DNA of 64,000 nt from Deltaproteobacteria bacterium (GTDB lineage: Bacteria; Bdellovibrionota_B; Oligoflexia; Oligoflexales; CAIYRB01). This document shows positions 43,607 through 53,286 of the stretch, one piece after another (within the stretch, counting starts at the first letter, position 1; each line of letters starts with the position of its first letter). The DNA is taken from positions 62,001 to 126,000 of the forward strand of contig VGTI01000004.1 in NCBI GenBank assembly GCA_016874735.1. The letters run 5' to 3'. Made by a program: the position numbers and the translations under genes. A model generated the notes under the pieces. The model ran no database searches. It worked only from the letters and a program-made list of their open reading frames with translations, and was not told the origin of the DNA.

Positions 43607-44632
43607 TTACCAAACAGCTTTTGGAGTCGTCACATCGATTGCGGCCAGCGCTTTTTCGACCCACTTACCATAAATTTCCTCTTGCCGCACCCGTCGTACC
43701 GTACACTCAATTTGATGCCTAACTTCCTGAAAAGACTTCTGCTGTTTTGGTAAATGCTGCATCACTTGGATGATATGATAGCCATAATTGGATTTGAGTA
43801 GCTCGCTGATTTCGCCAGTTTTAAGGTGAAAAGCCACCTCAAACACCGCAGGCATGGAGCCTTTAGAGAAAGGCCCGAGTACTCCACCATTGACTCCCTC
43901 TGGAGCGATGGAGTACTGCCTGGCCAACGCTTCAAAATTTGCGGCATTTGCTTGTGATTTTAGTGTCTTGGCGGACGCCTCGTTGGCGGCAAGAATGTGA
44001 CGTATCTTCACCTGTTCCTGCAATTTGAAATCAGCCATGTGGTTTTTGTAGTACTCGAGTAGGTCCCGTTCTTCGATCTTAATCTCAGCAAAGAGACGTT
44101 CTTGTAAATACTGCGACAAAATACTGCGTTCACAAAGTCTAGCTTTCAAGCGATCGCGATCGAAGCGGGTAAGGCCAGACTCGTTAGGCCTAACAGATTC
44201 CTGCCACTCGGCTAGGCATTTACTGTATCTAGTTGGCTGCTCGTAATCGAAGCCATGATCACGCTTTAAAAAGGCAAAAAGTAGTTTTCTCTCAATAGCG
44301 GTTCCAATCAGCGCTCGCTTCAGAGGGGTGAGCTCTTGGACATAGCGGTCGCCAAGATCAGGTATCAGCGTCAGCGCATCAGTTTCCGTTACTGCGTCAA
44401 CATGCTGTTTAAATTCCCATTCTATATCTTCCTGGCTGATAGTCTCTTCACCAACCTTTATGAATGAGTAGGCTCCCAAGTGCTCAGCGCCCGGCGCAGG
44501 CTCGGCCATAGTCTCTCGTTCGAGTGGTGCGGTGACCCCACTATTCTTGACACGCCAACAATACGCACCCAATCCAAAACAAATAGAATAAGCTATTAGA
44601 TACGAAGACTTACGCATATAGCCGCAACCCAT
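43607..44632 (-). CDS. PpiC-type parvulin peptidyl-prolyl isomerase, membrane-anchored or exported
   Basis: Protein of 341 residues with an N-terminal hydrophobic segment (SSYLIAYSICFGLGAYCW), a helical region with EEDIEWEFKQHVDAV-type residues (SQEDIEWEFKQHVDAVTETD) and a parvulin domain: KIRHILAANEASAKTL, NGGVLGPFSKGSMPAVFEVA, NYGYHIIQVMQ. It lies between mfd and the SurA-like gene. The N-terminus could start at 44632 or 44617; neither has a good ribosome binding site. Confidence 0.88.
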   Translation of the reverse strand: MGCGYMRKSSYLIAYSICFGLGAYCWRVKNSGVTAPLERETMAEPAPGAEHLGAYSFIKVGEETISQEDIEWEFKQHVDAVTETDALTLIPDLGDRYVQELTPLKRALIGTAIERKLLFAFLKRDHGFDYEQPTRYSKCLAEWQESVRPNESGLTRFDRDRLKARLCERSILSQYLQERLFAEIKIEERDLLEYYKNHMADFKLQEQVKIRHILAANEASAKTLKSQANAANFEALARQYSIAPEGVNGGVLGPFSKGSMPAVFEVAFHLKTGEISELLKSNYGYHIIQVMQHLPKQQKSFQEVRHQIECTVRRVRQEEIYGKWVEKALAAIDVTTPKAVW

Positions 44633-44687
44633 TATTAAATAGCTGAAAAAATGCTGTGTGCCTCTAGTTTAGCACATGAGATTGCGA

Positions 44688-47600
44688 TTAGCCCGGCAGG
44701 CTAGCTACCAAAGGGGCGATCAATTTCGCTATTTCAGCGAGGAGTTTATCTTGTTCGTCGATAGATGGGTTTGCCGGGATTTCTAGGTAAAGTAGAAGTC
44801 GGTGATCGGGGCCTAACTTGTAACGTCCAGGCTGCCGCGAAATTGTCCCAAGTATCGTGTCGATCACTTTGTCTGCAAGTGGGGCGAATTTAATCTCACA
44901 CACCCCTTTTCCGGCTGTGACCCTAAGAGCCCCGATTGCCTTCAATTGCTGTTTTAATCTCGCCACCTTAAACAACAGGGCCGCCGGGGAAGGCAAGGCG
45001 CCATAACGATCTTGAATTTCCTGTTTCAAATCCCGCAACTCCTGTTCGGTGTCGCAGGCAAACAATTTTTTATACATTTGTAGGCGCTGAGGCTCTGACT
45101 GGATGTAGCTAACAGGTATCAATGCGGCTACAGGTAGCTTGATCTCAGTATCAATGCGATCAGATACCACCTCTCCGCGCAGCAGCTGAATTGCGTCCTC
45201 GAGCATTTCTGTGTAGAGCTCTAATCCAACCGCAGCCGCATGACCGGATTGCTCGCCGCCAAGTAAATTGCCTGCACCGCGCAACTCGAGATCGTGACTA
45301 GCAATTTGAAACCCAGCCCCTAATTCTTGATGAGCAGCTAGAACATCTAGTCGCCTTCTGCTGTCGTCCGAGAGGCTTTCCTCAGGCGGGGTTAGAAAGT
45401 AGGCATAGGCTTGTTGATTGGATCGTCCGACACGTCCTCGAAGTTGGTAAAGTTGCGCGAGTCCAAAACGCTCCGCATGGTTCACAATCAGAGTATTCAC
45501 ATTTGGCATATCTATGCCCGACTCAATGATAGTCGTGCATAAAAGCACCTGAAATCGTTGCTCAATAAAGTCGAGAATCACGCGCTCCAGTTGGTGCTCG
45601 GCCATTTGCCCATGGCCTACACGAATGTCGATTTCAGGGACAATCGCCTTGAGAAAGAGTCTTACCTGTTCAATGTCCTCCACTCTATTGTGGACAAAAA
45701 ACACTTGTCCTCCACGACGAATCTCCTGCTCCAAGGCCTCCTTGATCAAAGTTTCATCAAAGCGCGCAATATATGTTTTTACCGCCATCCGATCATGCGG
45801 CGGTGTAGCTATAATGGAAATATCCCGCATACCGATCATAGCCATATGTAAAGTTCGCGGAATCGGCGTTGCCGTTAACGTCAAAACGTGGGCACCAGCG
45901 CGGAGTTCCTTAAGCTTTTCCTTGTGACTGACGCCAAATCTTTGCTCTTCGTCGACAACGAGTAGGCCAAGCTTTTTCGGTTTCACATCTTTAGAGAGGA
46001 GTCGATGAGTCCCAATCAAAACGTCAATCGCCCCCGCTGCGAGACCTTCGGTCGCATCTCTTATCGCTGACGGTGAAACAAATCTATTTACTTGAGCTAC
46101 GCGAACACCATGGGGCTCAAGGCGCGACTTGAATAGTCGGTAGTGCTGATAGCAAAGCACGGTAGTTGGAACCAGAACCAGCACCTGCGCCCCTTCCAGC
46201 ACGGTACGCATGGCTGCACGAAGTGCTACCTCTGTCTTGCCAAATCCGACATCACCGCATACTAGGCGATCCATGGGTTTACCAGCCGACAAATCGGCTT
46301 CGATATCATGGATGGCGCGAAGTTGATCCTCCGTCTCGTCATAGGCAAACTTCGCCTCAAACCTAAGGTACTCGTCGTCTGCGAGACCAAATGGCTTGAT
46401 GCTTGCTAGGCTGCGTTGAGCATGGAGGCGCAGTAATTTATCTGCCATGTCCTGAATCGCGCCCTTAGCTTTTGCCTTGCGTCGCTCCCAACCAAGACCA
46501 CCGAGCTTATCCAAGCTGTGGATACCTGAGGTCTCACCACCACTGCTATACCGTTGCAATAAGCTGAGTCGATCAACCGGCAGGTAAACCTTGTCACCAC
46601 CGGCGTACTCTATGAGCAAAAAGTCGTTGTTAAGACCAGCTACTGAAAGCGTCGTTAATCCTGTATAACGACCTATGCCATGTTGAACGTGAACAACCAA
46701 ATCACCAATTTTCAAGTCAGCAAATGAATTTAAATAATTCTGCAGCTTCTGCGAGGCGGGCTTGGGGCGGCGCGGTGGAGCTCCGAAGAGCACTTGTTCG
46801 GGTAAGATGAGAGTCGCCTGATCTTCGAGCCAAAGGTGAGAGGAGAGTGAGCCTGGACCGACATAAATGCCGGGCAATATGTTTGAACCCTCAGCGACGA
46901 GACGCAAAATTTCAGGCTCGACAGTGGGGTCAAACCCTCTGTGTGCAAGTAAATTTAGCATACGCTCACGCTGCTCATCGTGCTGAGCAACTAGGACCAC
47001 GATTCCATGATGGTCCGTAAGCACACGAGTAATCAGCTCGAGCCACTTGTCGAAAAGCTCCGCACCCTGAGACTTATTTACGGGGGCACCGGGCAGGACA
47101 AATCTTGCCTCTAGCCGTAAAAATTCTGCCGTGTCCGATGCATAGGGATTGCCGCATTCAATCACACGACTGCGCACCGATAGTTCTTCCAACAATCCGC
47201 TAGGCGAAAGAAAATGCTTTTCTGGTGCCAGTGATCCGAGGCGCTTGGCCTTGTCTGTAGCGAAGTGCTCAGAAATACCATGAAAAAAATCATCCAATAC
47301 GTTTTTACATGCTTCAATCGACTGAGGGAAAAACAGAGTCGCCAATGGGGGAATAGTTGCAAGCGTCGATATTGATGTCGATCGAAGCAGCGGAGCAAAC
47401 ATATCAAAACCGTGAAATTTGACTCCTTGCTGAAATTGATTGGTTAAGCCGTCACGATCTACAGGAGCGACTTCGTGCTCCACAAGATGGCTAAATAAGA
47501 CTTGAGTTTGTTGTTTGCGCAATGCAGCAGGCATCAGCACTTCGTCGGACGGGGCAATCAACGCCCTATCGATAGTTCCCTTGGACTTCTGATCTGTTGG

Positions 47601-48245
47601 GTCGAAAACGCGGATCGAAGACAAAACATCCCCAACGAACTCAAGGCGAAGCGGTAGCGCCTGATTAGCAGGGTAAACGTCAACAATACCTCCCCGAATA
47701 GCGTACCCACCTTCCTCATTGACGGCCGCACCGAGTAAATAGCCAAGATCTTCTAATTGGGCGATCAATATATCCTGGTCAAGTTCCATACCAGTAACCA
47801 AGGAAAGGCTGGATTCAACTACACTAGTGACGGGTAACGTTAGTTGGGCCAAAGCCTGAAGAGTTGTCACAACTATCAGTGGACTTCGAGCGTCTCGGAG
47901 TTGCGCCAGGGCATAAACGCGTTGGCGGCGGGATAATGCATGATTGATGAAGCGATCATTGCCATACGAGGAAAAAAAAGGCAGAACTGCCGTTCGGAAA
48001 TCAACCCCGCTTGAGCTCATAACTCCAGCTAGATTCCCTGCAAAATTGAGCCACGGAGACATGTCTTTTGCACTCGGGACGACTAGAAGAAGCGGGGCAT
48101 TGTACCCTGAGCGGTCGCAGGTCAAACTAGTCGTGATAAGCTCAGTTAGTGCCTGAGAAGCTCCAGCTAACTGAATGCGCCGCCCTTTGTTGAGACAGGC
48201 TCCGACGCCTTCCAGCAGACCACGGTATCCAAAAACTGAACTCAT
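44688..48245 (-). CDS. mfd: transcription-repair coupling factor
   Basis: Protein of 1185 residues, close to the usual 1150. In order: a UvrB-like damage-recognition module, a CarD-like RNA-polymerase-interaction domain (IGDLVVHVQHGIGRYTGL), the RecG-like translocase with GDVGFGKTEVALRAAM, VVDEEQRFGVSHKEKLK and LTATPIPRTL, and the C-terminal TRCF domain. It removes stalled RNA polymerase and recruits UvrA. It starts 8 nt after the topoisomerase VI A gene, an unusual pairing, and is followed by two chaperone genes. Confidence 0.98.
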   Translation of the reverse strand: MSSVFGYRGLLEGVGACLNKGRRIQLAGASQALTELITTSLTCDRSGYNAPLLLVVPSAKDMSPWLNFAGNLAGVMSSSGVDFRTAVLPFFSSYGNDRFINHALSRRQRVYALAQLRDARSPLIVVTTLQALAQLTLPVTSVVESSLSLVTGMELDQDILIAQLEDLGYLLGAAVNEEGGYAIRGGIVDVYPANQALPLRLEFVGDVLSSIRVFDPTDQKSKGTIDRALIAPSDEVLMPAALRKQQTQVLFSHLVEHEVAPVDRDGLTNQFQQGVKFHGFDMFAPLLRSTSISTLATIPPLATLFFPQSIEACKNVLDDFFHGISEHFATDKAKRLGSLAPEKHFLSPSGLLEELSVRSRVIECGNPYASDTAEFLRLEARFVLPGAPVNKSQGAELFDKWLELITRVLTDHHGIVVLVAQHDEQRERMLNLLAHRGFDPTVEPEILRLVAEGSNILPGIYVGPGSLSSHLWLEDQATLILPEQVLFGAPPRRPKPASQKLQNYLNSFADLKIGDLVVHVQHGIGRYTGLTTLSVAGLNNDFLLIEYAGGDKVYLPVDRLSLLQRYSSGGETSGIHSLDKLGGLGWERRKAKAKGAIQDMADKLLRLHAQRSLASIKPFGLADDEYLRFEAKFAYDETEDQLRAIHDIEADLSAGKPMDRLVCGDVGFGKTEVALRAAMRTVLEGAQVLVLVPTTVLCYQHYRLFKSRLEPHGVRVAQVNRFVSPSAIRDATEGLAAGAIDVLIGTHRLLSKDVKPKKLGLLVVDEEQRFGVSHKEKLKELRAGAHVLTLTATPIPRTLHMAMIGMRDISIIATPPHDRMAVKTYIARFDETLIKEALEQEIRRGGQVFFVHNRVEDIEQVRLFLKAIVPEIDIRVGHGQMAEHQLERVILDFIEQRFQVLLCTTIIESGIDMPNVNTLIVNHAERFGLAQLYQLRGRVGRSNQQAYAYFLTPPEESLSDDSRRRLDVLAAHQELGAGFQIASHDLELRGAGNLLGGEQSGHAAAVGLELYTEMLEDAIQLLRGEVVSDRIDTEIKLPVAALIPVSYIQSEPQRLQMYKKLFACDTEQELRDLKQEIQDRYGALPSPAALLFKVARLKQQLKAIGALRVTAGKGVCEIKFAPLADKVIDTILGTISRQPGRYKLGPDHRLLLYLEIPANPSIDEQDKLLAEIAKLIAPLVASLPG

Positions 48246-48253
48246 GGACCAAC

Positions 48254-49432
48254 TTAATCGATGTAGTTACCGTTTTTTATCTTATCGATAATGATCTTTT
48301 CCATCATCTGAGGGTCTCGAGGATCGACCGAAATAAATGACTGCTGTTCACAGCGGCGTTTATTTTTGACGAGCCAATCCAGAATGCCACGCAGCTCTTT
48401 GTTTCGTTTGTCTTTAAAGAATGGATCATTGCTCAATGCGTCTCGGGCCTTTTTAAGAGCCCTCGCCTCTTGTAAGTCGCTCTCTTTTACTGGGTAGTCC
48501 ACCAGATCGTACTTGGCTATGTCCTCTGGCAAGACCCCCAAAAACTTCACCTCTGGCGCGCAAAAATCAGAGTTCCGTATTAGCGACGCTGCAGATCCAG
48601 CTCTTAACGTCCGATAAATGTTTTGCATCGTGTAAGCGTCAAGATCACCAAAAAAGAATAGCGGTACTCGCAACTGCTCTTGAATTCGTTTGACCCAAGC
48701 CCTTACTGCATTAGACGGCACTCCCTGTGCACCAATAAGAATGGAGTTGTGTCTCTTGGTAAAGCCATTAGCCACCAGAGTATTTGCCGTGCCTTGAGAC
48801 TCAATGATCAGGCAGAAATCAATTTTTTCTTTTGCCCGAAGTGTCAGATTCTGCGGGCGGTTTTTCGGTTGATAGGGCGCAGTGCCGAGGGTCGAAAGGT
48901 CTATCGTCGACTGAGTGCCGTCTAGCTCGGTTTCAACCACAACTAGCTGTTTCGAGTAGGTTTGACCACCGCGATCATCGGCAACGCAGTTTAGCTCCTC
49001 ACGATATGCCTCCATCATCTCGCAGATGAAATCGATTACGGAATCAGACTCATCTTGATCCTGGAAGTCTAGCGGCCTCAGCTTTGTCTCATGCTTTACT
49101 AGGCCTTTAGCGACGTAATAGAGCTCACGCTTAGTATTGATGTTAGCGATCTCGACGTTTCTGAGGAGAATTTCGAGCATGAAAATTGCTCGTGACATTT
49201 TTTTGACTGAGCTTACGTTAAGTTCCGAGGACACCTTTTTATTGCCTGGGGTTAAGTAGCCAACCTTCGGACTATATTGGGAATTATCTAAAGAACACTT
49301 TGTGGCAGTAAGCACGGGCCTTTTTGCCTTCTCTAAATCTGAAAGCATGCGCTCACATAGTTCTGTGCCCATCGAAATGATTTCAGATTGTTTCTTAGCT
49401 ACGCGCTTTGCTGATTGTTGAACTTTTGCCAT
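48254..49432 (-). CDS. top6A: DNA topoisomerase VI subunit A (Spo11-like)
   Basis: Protein of 392 residues, the DNA-cleaving subunit of type IIB topoisomerase. The winged-helix (5Y-CAP) domain carries the nucleophile in NTKRELYYVAKG (Y105/Y106, most likely Y106). The Toprim domain has E211 in LIIESQGTANTL, the loop GAQGVPSNAVRAW, and D263/D265 in FFFGDLDAY, then APEVKFLGVLPEDI. All catalytic positions of the family are present, so it should be active. The start ATG 49432 is one base after the subunit B stop. This family is typical of archaea and plants and rare in bacteria. Confidence 0.95.
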   Translation of the reverse strand: MAKVQQSAKRVAKKQSEIISMGTELCERMLSDLEKAKRPVLTATKCSLDNSQYSPKVGYLTPGNKKVSSELNVSSVKKMSRAIFMLEILLRNVEIANINTKRELYYVAKGLVKHETKLRPLDFQDQDESDSVIDFICEMMEAYREELNCVADDRGGQTYSKQLVVVETELDGTQSTIDLSTLGTAPYQPKNRPQNLTLRAKEKIDFCLIIESQGTANTLVANGFTKRHNSILIGAQGVPSNAVRAWVKRIQEQLRVPLFFFGDLDAYTMQNIYRTLRAGSAASLIRNSDFCAPEVKFLGVLPEDIAKYDLVDYPVKESDLQEARALKKARDALSNDPFFKDKRNKELRGILDWLVKNKRRCEQQSFISVDPRDPQMMEKIIIDKIKNGNYID

Positions 49433-49433
49433 A

Positions 49434-51263
49434 TCAAACTTTTCCCTTGCCAGACTTGGCTGCTGGCTTCACTGGCGCTGGAGCGGCAGCATCAGTTCCC
49501 GTGAACTGTTCGTCCTGATCCAAACCCTCGAAGAATCCGGCCAAACGCGATTTTTTCTCCTCAAGGTAACTGGCCAAACGGCCCTCCGCATCTGCCAGAT
49601 CTTTTTTGATTCCTTTTGTGTCTTTTTCAAGAATCCTCGCAAGACCCGCAGTAGCTGCCTGCTTCCTTTCGTCTGAGGCTCCGAGGATTCTGCCCAATGT
49701 CTCCACCAAGATCGGACCGAACTGTTCGATGTGCTGGACCCTTTGCTCCAATTCACCGGCCTTGTGTTCGCGACTGAGATAACGTGAGAGGCGCTGACCC
49801 GTCTGCATGAGTGCACGCCGCAATTCCTCAACAAGCTCGTCAGACGCATCGATTGTTTCTTTCGATGCATTCTTAAACTTGATGAAGGGAGACACGACGC
49901 TTACAGCCACAATGTAGGGGCCTAAAGGCAAACCATTTTTGGGCTGCTTAAGACCATATGACCTCCAATTTACTGAGGTAATAGCCTTAACTATGGCGCA
50001 GGAGGCTTTATCAAACTGGAGCGGCACACGGTTAGCAAATCGTAGGACCTGCACTTGCTCCTCGTTATCTTCTCCGCGTCGCTCCCGTAAACGGGCAATC
50101 GCTACCTCTACCTGCAACGGTTTGAAATCACAAATGACTGGTTTACGCGAAAGAACAGCGAAAAAGTCTATATCTCCAATGCGCCTAATACTCAGTGCCA
50201 GTCCATCCTCACCGACCGACAACACGGATGTGGTGGCTGGTGGCAGCAGGTCGACCGCTTGTATGGCAGAAAATAAAGCCTTGAACTCATCATCAGGTAA
50301 CGAGTCAACAAAACTGTCTAGCACCTTACGCTTGAGACCCTTTTGGCTCACTAGGTCCTGCAGAACCTTATCTGTGACACGTGAAAATCCCCTTTTCAGC
50401 CATACACTTGTCTTCATCCTGCCAAATAGACGGGCGTGCGACATGAACTCACCAAGCTTCATCGTGTGAGGATGGGGTTCGGTTGCTTGAGGCACAACGG
50501 GTACAGTGTTGACTACTCGATCGACGGACGCTGAGGGCACATCACTAATTTCGTAGTGTAAAGTCATGTGTGGATTTAACAGGATTGTGCTGCGTATGTA
50601 GTTCAGCAGGCCACCTTCACCGTTAAGCTGGATCCTTCCATCAAGCTTAAACTCGATACTTGTGCCGTGTGGACTTGACCATTCCACCGTTCCTTTGTCG
50701 CGCAGAATTCCTTTGTTATTCTTCAGGTCCATATCAACTACACACGTAAATGCCTTGCGTGCACTTTTTGTCTTTGTAACTACCCTGGCGCCGGTAGCCG
50801 TGGTCTGCATGGCCCAAGTAGTCGCGGCTGAAATCCCGATTCCTTGCTGACCGCGAGAACAGCGGCCACGTCCGAATTTAGATGACGCTAGGTATTCTCC
50901 GAATACTTTGGCGACATCATCCGGATCGATTCCCGGACCATTGTCTTCCACGTATATTCGAATTTGATCGGTATTTTTTAGTGTCCCAGGTCCAAGCTTT
51001 TCAACTTGCAGACGAATCTCAGGTAAGATCCCGGCATCTTCACATGCATCTAACGAGTTGTCTAAGGCCTCCTTTAGCGTTGTGAGAACCGCTTTCACCG
51101 GCGACGAAAAACCAACCTGCTGGAGGTTTTTGGCGAAGTACTCCGCTGTGCTACTCGTCGTAATCTGTTTCGCCGACTTACGAACGCGGGAGATTACTTC
51201 GGCCGAGGCATCGACCTCTGCCGCCAATTTTTTTGTAACCTTTTTGACCTGTTTTTTAGCCAT
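49434..51263 (-). CDS. top6B: DNA topoisomerase VI subunit B (GHKL ATPase)
   Basis: Protein of 609 residues. The GHKL ATPase has EALDNSLDACEDAGILPE (catalytic Glu at 65), VEDNGPGIDPDD and RGQQGIGISAATTWAM. The transducer domain has SVNWRSYGLKQPKNGLPLGP, holding the switch lysine, and SPFIKFKNASKETIDA. A helix-two-turn-helix region lies between. The archaeal protein is about 530 residues; here a C-terminal charged region and an Ala/Pro/Lys tail (AAAPAPVKPAAKSGKGKV) add length. It precedes top6A with one base between them, the usual archaeal order. Confidence 0.96.
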   Translation of the reverse strand: MAKKQVKKVTKKLAAEVDASAEVISRVRKSAKQITTSSTAEYFAKNLQQVGFSSPVKAVLTTLKEALDNSLDACEDAGILPEIRLQVEKLGPGTLKNTDQIRIYVEDNGPGIDPDDVAKVFGEYLASSKFGRGRCSRGQQGIGISAATTWAMQTTATGARVVTKTKSARKAFTCVVDMDLKNNKGILRDKGTVEWSSPHGTSIEFKLDGRIQLNGEGGLLNYIRSTILLNPHMTLHYEISDVPSASVDRVVNTVPVVPQATEPHPHTMKLGEFMSHARLFGRMKTSVWLKRGFSRVTDKVLQDLVSQKGLKRKVLDSFVDSLPDDEFKALFSAIQAVDLLPPATTSVLSVGEDGLALSIRRIGDIDFFAVLSRKPVICDFKPLQVEVAIARLRERRGEDNEEQVQVLRFANRVPLQFDKASCAIVKAITSVNWRSYGLKQPKNGLPLGPYIVAVSVVSPFIKFKNASKETIDASDELVEELRRALMQTGQRLSRYLSREHKAGELEQRVQHIEQFGPILVETLGRILGASDERKQAATAGLARILEKDTKGIKKDLADAEGRLASYLEEKKSRLAGFFEGLDQDEQFTGTDAAAPAPVKPAAKSGKGKV

Positions 51264-51308
51264 GGACTCTAAATTTCAGTATAGAGGTTAATCCAACAAT
51301 AAGCTCGC

Positions 51309-51758
51309 TTACTTCGGACCGTGGCGTAATAGGTCCTCAATCTTAGGCTCAGGCTTCCAGTATCCTGGCCCCTTCATCACCTTACCTCGGTGATCGTAAA
51401 TGGGCTGACCATCTTCTCCTAACTTGGAAAAATTCGATTGCATGATCACGTCTAGGATACGACCCAGCGGTAAGCCCCAGCGACGCGCTTCGCTAGCGCA
51501 GTACACCACCAAATCACCAAGCCAGTCGCTTAGCTCGGTAAGAACTGCTAGACGCTTATCGTCATCCAAAGGCTGGCCATCCCCGAGCAACGCCTCGTAC
51601 TTACCCGCTAGATCAAGGCCCTCATTGACTTCCTCAGAGATGATGTCGTGAAATTGGCGCAGGCGCTCAGGTCCAAGCAACGTCGGCTCGACGTTCGAAT
51701 CTAACTGGTACATGGCATTGAAACGCTCGATGTGATCAAAAAAACTGATGTCTGGCAT
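51309..51758 (-). CDS. MazG-like nucleoside triphosphate pyrophosphohydrolase
   Basis: Protein of 149 residues of the all-alpha NTP pyrophosphatase fold: metal-binding EEVNEG (in HDIISEEVNEGLDLAGKYE) and ELSDWLGDLVVY supply the EExxE and ExxD pattern. The C-terminal SNFSKLGEDGQPIYDHRGKV is characteristic of a MazG-like subgroup. It probably hydrolyses non-canonical or excess dNTPs. ATG 51758 with GAGGG about 10 nt upstream is preferred over GTG 51797. It is 45 bases upstream of top6B in the same direction. Confidence 0.85.
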   Translation of the reverse strand: MPDISFFDHIERFNAMYQLDSNVEPTLLGPERLRQFHDIISEEVNEGLDLAGKYEALLGDGQPLDDDKRLAVLTELSDWLGDLVVYCASEARRWGLPLGRILDVIMQSNFSKLGEDGQPIYDHRGKVMKGPGYWKPEPKIEDLLRHGPK

Positions 51759-51838
51759 ATCGTGAGATCCCTCTTGGCCTGAACTGTGACTACCCACTGT
51801 GCCACGGCCTGGGACTGTGATGCAAGTAAACCCACCGG

Positions 51839-52861
51839 CTAGAAACTGACCTCTGGTTTGGCCTCGCGAGTAAGAAGCCCCATGACGGCTTGGGCAATCG
51901 GCTTGTTTTCGTAAAGCACTCGATAGACCTCACTCGTGATAGGAGCATCAACGTGGAGCTTCAAGGCCAGATCATGAGCCGCTTTTGCGGTTGCAACCCC
52001 TTCGGCAACGCCAATCTCAGCAAGCACTTTGTCGATAGGTTGGCCCAGCCCCAGCCGATGGCCCACACTGAAATTACGGCTCTTTTCTGAGGTACATGTC
52101 AGGAATAAGTCTCCGACACCACTAAGCCCATTAAAGGTGATGGGATTGGCACCTAGCGCAACACCGAACCTCATAATTTCAGCCAGTCCACGCGTGATCA
52201 GCGCCGCCCTACTGTTCATCTGAAAGCCAATGCCGACGCAGGCTCCGGCGGCAATCGCCACCACATTTTTCAAGGCACCCGCTACCTCCAATCCCACGGG
52301 ATCATCGCTGGTGTAGACACGAAAGTGGGCAGAGTGAAAAAGCGACTGGACTCTCTGAGCGCTTGCTTGTGAGTAGCTTGCTGCTGTTACTGCAGTGGGC
52401 TGCCGGGACATAATTTCGCTAGCGAAGCTTGGACCGGAAAGAAATGCGGCACGCTCCCCAACACTTTCTCCGAGCACCTCCCCAATGATCTGGCTAGGTA
52501 GTTCAAGGCTGCCAACCTCAAGGCCCTTCGCCGCACAAATCAGCAGTAGGCCGGGGCGCCAGAAGGGCGCAATCTGGGTTAAGACCTCCCGCATAGTCTG
52601 CGTCGGGGTCGCATGGATGACGACATCCATCGCATCCACGGACGCCTGATCAATTATCTTGGTTGCTCGTAACCTTGATGATAAGTTAATGGTACTGAGA
52701 TACTTAGGATTTTTGTGTGCTTGGTTAATTGAGTCAACGACCTCTTGCGAGCGGCTCCATATGGTGACATGGTAGCCCTTCTCAGCTAAGTGTTGCGCGA
52801 GACAAGTGCCGAAGTTGCCGGACCCTAGCACCAGAACCTTGTCGCCGAGTCTTTCTGTCAT
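51839..52861 (-). CDS. gpsA: glycerol-3-phosphate dehydrogenase [NAD(P)+]
   Basis: Protein of 340 residues making sn-glycerol 3-phosphate from dihydroxyacetone phosphate for phospholipid synthesis. The Rossmann motif VLGSGNFGTCLAQHLAEKG is near the N-terminus, followed by VVIHATPTQTMREVL, LICAAKGLE, and the catalytic GALKNVVAIAAGACVGIGFQ. GLSGVGDLFLTCTSEKSRNF completes the signature. ATG 52861 has GGAGGAAAG just upstream; the longer frame runs antisense into the nuoA region and is rejected. Divergent from the nuo operon. Confidence 0.97.
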   Translation of the reverse strand: MTERLGDKVLVLGSGNFGTCLAQHLAEKGYHVTIWSRSQEVVDSINQAHKNPKYLSTINLSSRLRATKIIDQASVDAMDVVIHATPTQTMREVLTQIAPFWRPGLLLICAAKGLEVGSLELPSQIIGEVLGESVGERAAFLSGPSFASEIMSRQPTAVTAASYSQASAQRVQSLFHSAHFRVYTSDDPVGLEVAGALKNVVAIAAGACVGIGFQMNSRAALITRGLAEIMRFGVALGANPITFNGLSGVGDLFLTCTSEKSRNFSVGHRLGLGQPIDKVLAEIGVAEGVATAKAAHDLALKLHVDAPITSEVYRVLYENKPIAQAVMGLLTREAKPEVSF

Positions 52862-52935
52862 TATGCTTTCCTCCGTTTTTGAGTTGTAATTTGAGACGTT
52901 TGTTTTGGCTAAGATAAGATAAGGTATAAAACTCC
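52862..52935 (+). promoter_or_regulatory. short divergent promoter region gpsA/nuoA
   Basis: Only 74 bases separate the two start codons. On the plus strand TTGAGA (52891-52896), 18 bases, TAAGAT (52915-52920) is the best sigma-70-like match, though it leaves a very short leader. A small tandem repeat (AAGATAAGATAAG, 52911-52923) overlaps it. Exact promoter uncertain. Confidence 0.35.
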
Positions 52936-53286
52936 ATGAACCCGTACCTGCCAGTCCTGATTGTACTGCTGCTCGGTGTCGGCTTGGGCGGTATCCTGAG
53001 TGGTCTTGCACACTTTGCAGGCCCGAGGAAACCCAATCGCATCAAGGAAGAACCTTACGAATGCGGTGTGCCGATCGTCGGCGAGAAGGACAAGATGAGC
53101 GTGAAGTTTTACCTCACGGCCATCTTGTTCATTCTATTCGATATCGAGACCGTTTTCCTGTATCTCTGGGCCATAACCTTCAGAGACCTGGGGTGGTTCG
53201 GCATCGCTGAGATCATTGTCTTCCTGATCGTGCTCTTTGGCGGTTACATCTACGTCGTTAAACGCGGAGCACTGGAATGGGATTGA
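52936..53286 (+). CDS. nuoA: NADH-quinone oxidoreductase subunit A
   Basis: Protein of 116 residues with three membrane helices, homologous to mitochondrial ND3. The hallmark loop PYECGVPIVGE (C43) and helix 2 AILFILFDIETVFLYLW with D69 and E71 are present. It is first in the operon, overlaps nuoH by 10 bases, and is not followed by nuoB as it usually is. Confidence 0.98.
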   Translation: MNPYLPVLIVLLLGVGLGGILSGLAHFAGPRKPNRIKEEPYECGVPIVGEKDKMSVKFYLTAILFILFDIETVFLYLWAITFRDLGWFGIAEIIVFLIVLFGGYIYVVKRGALEWD

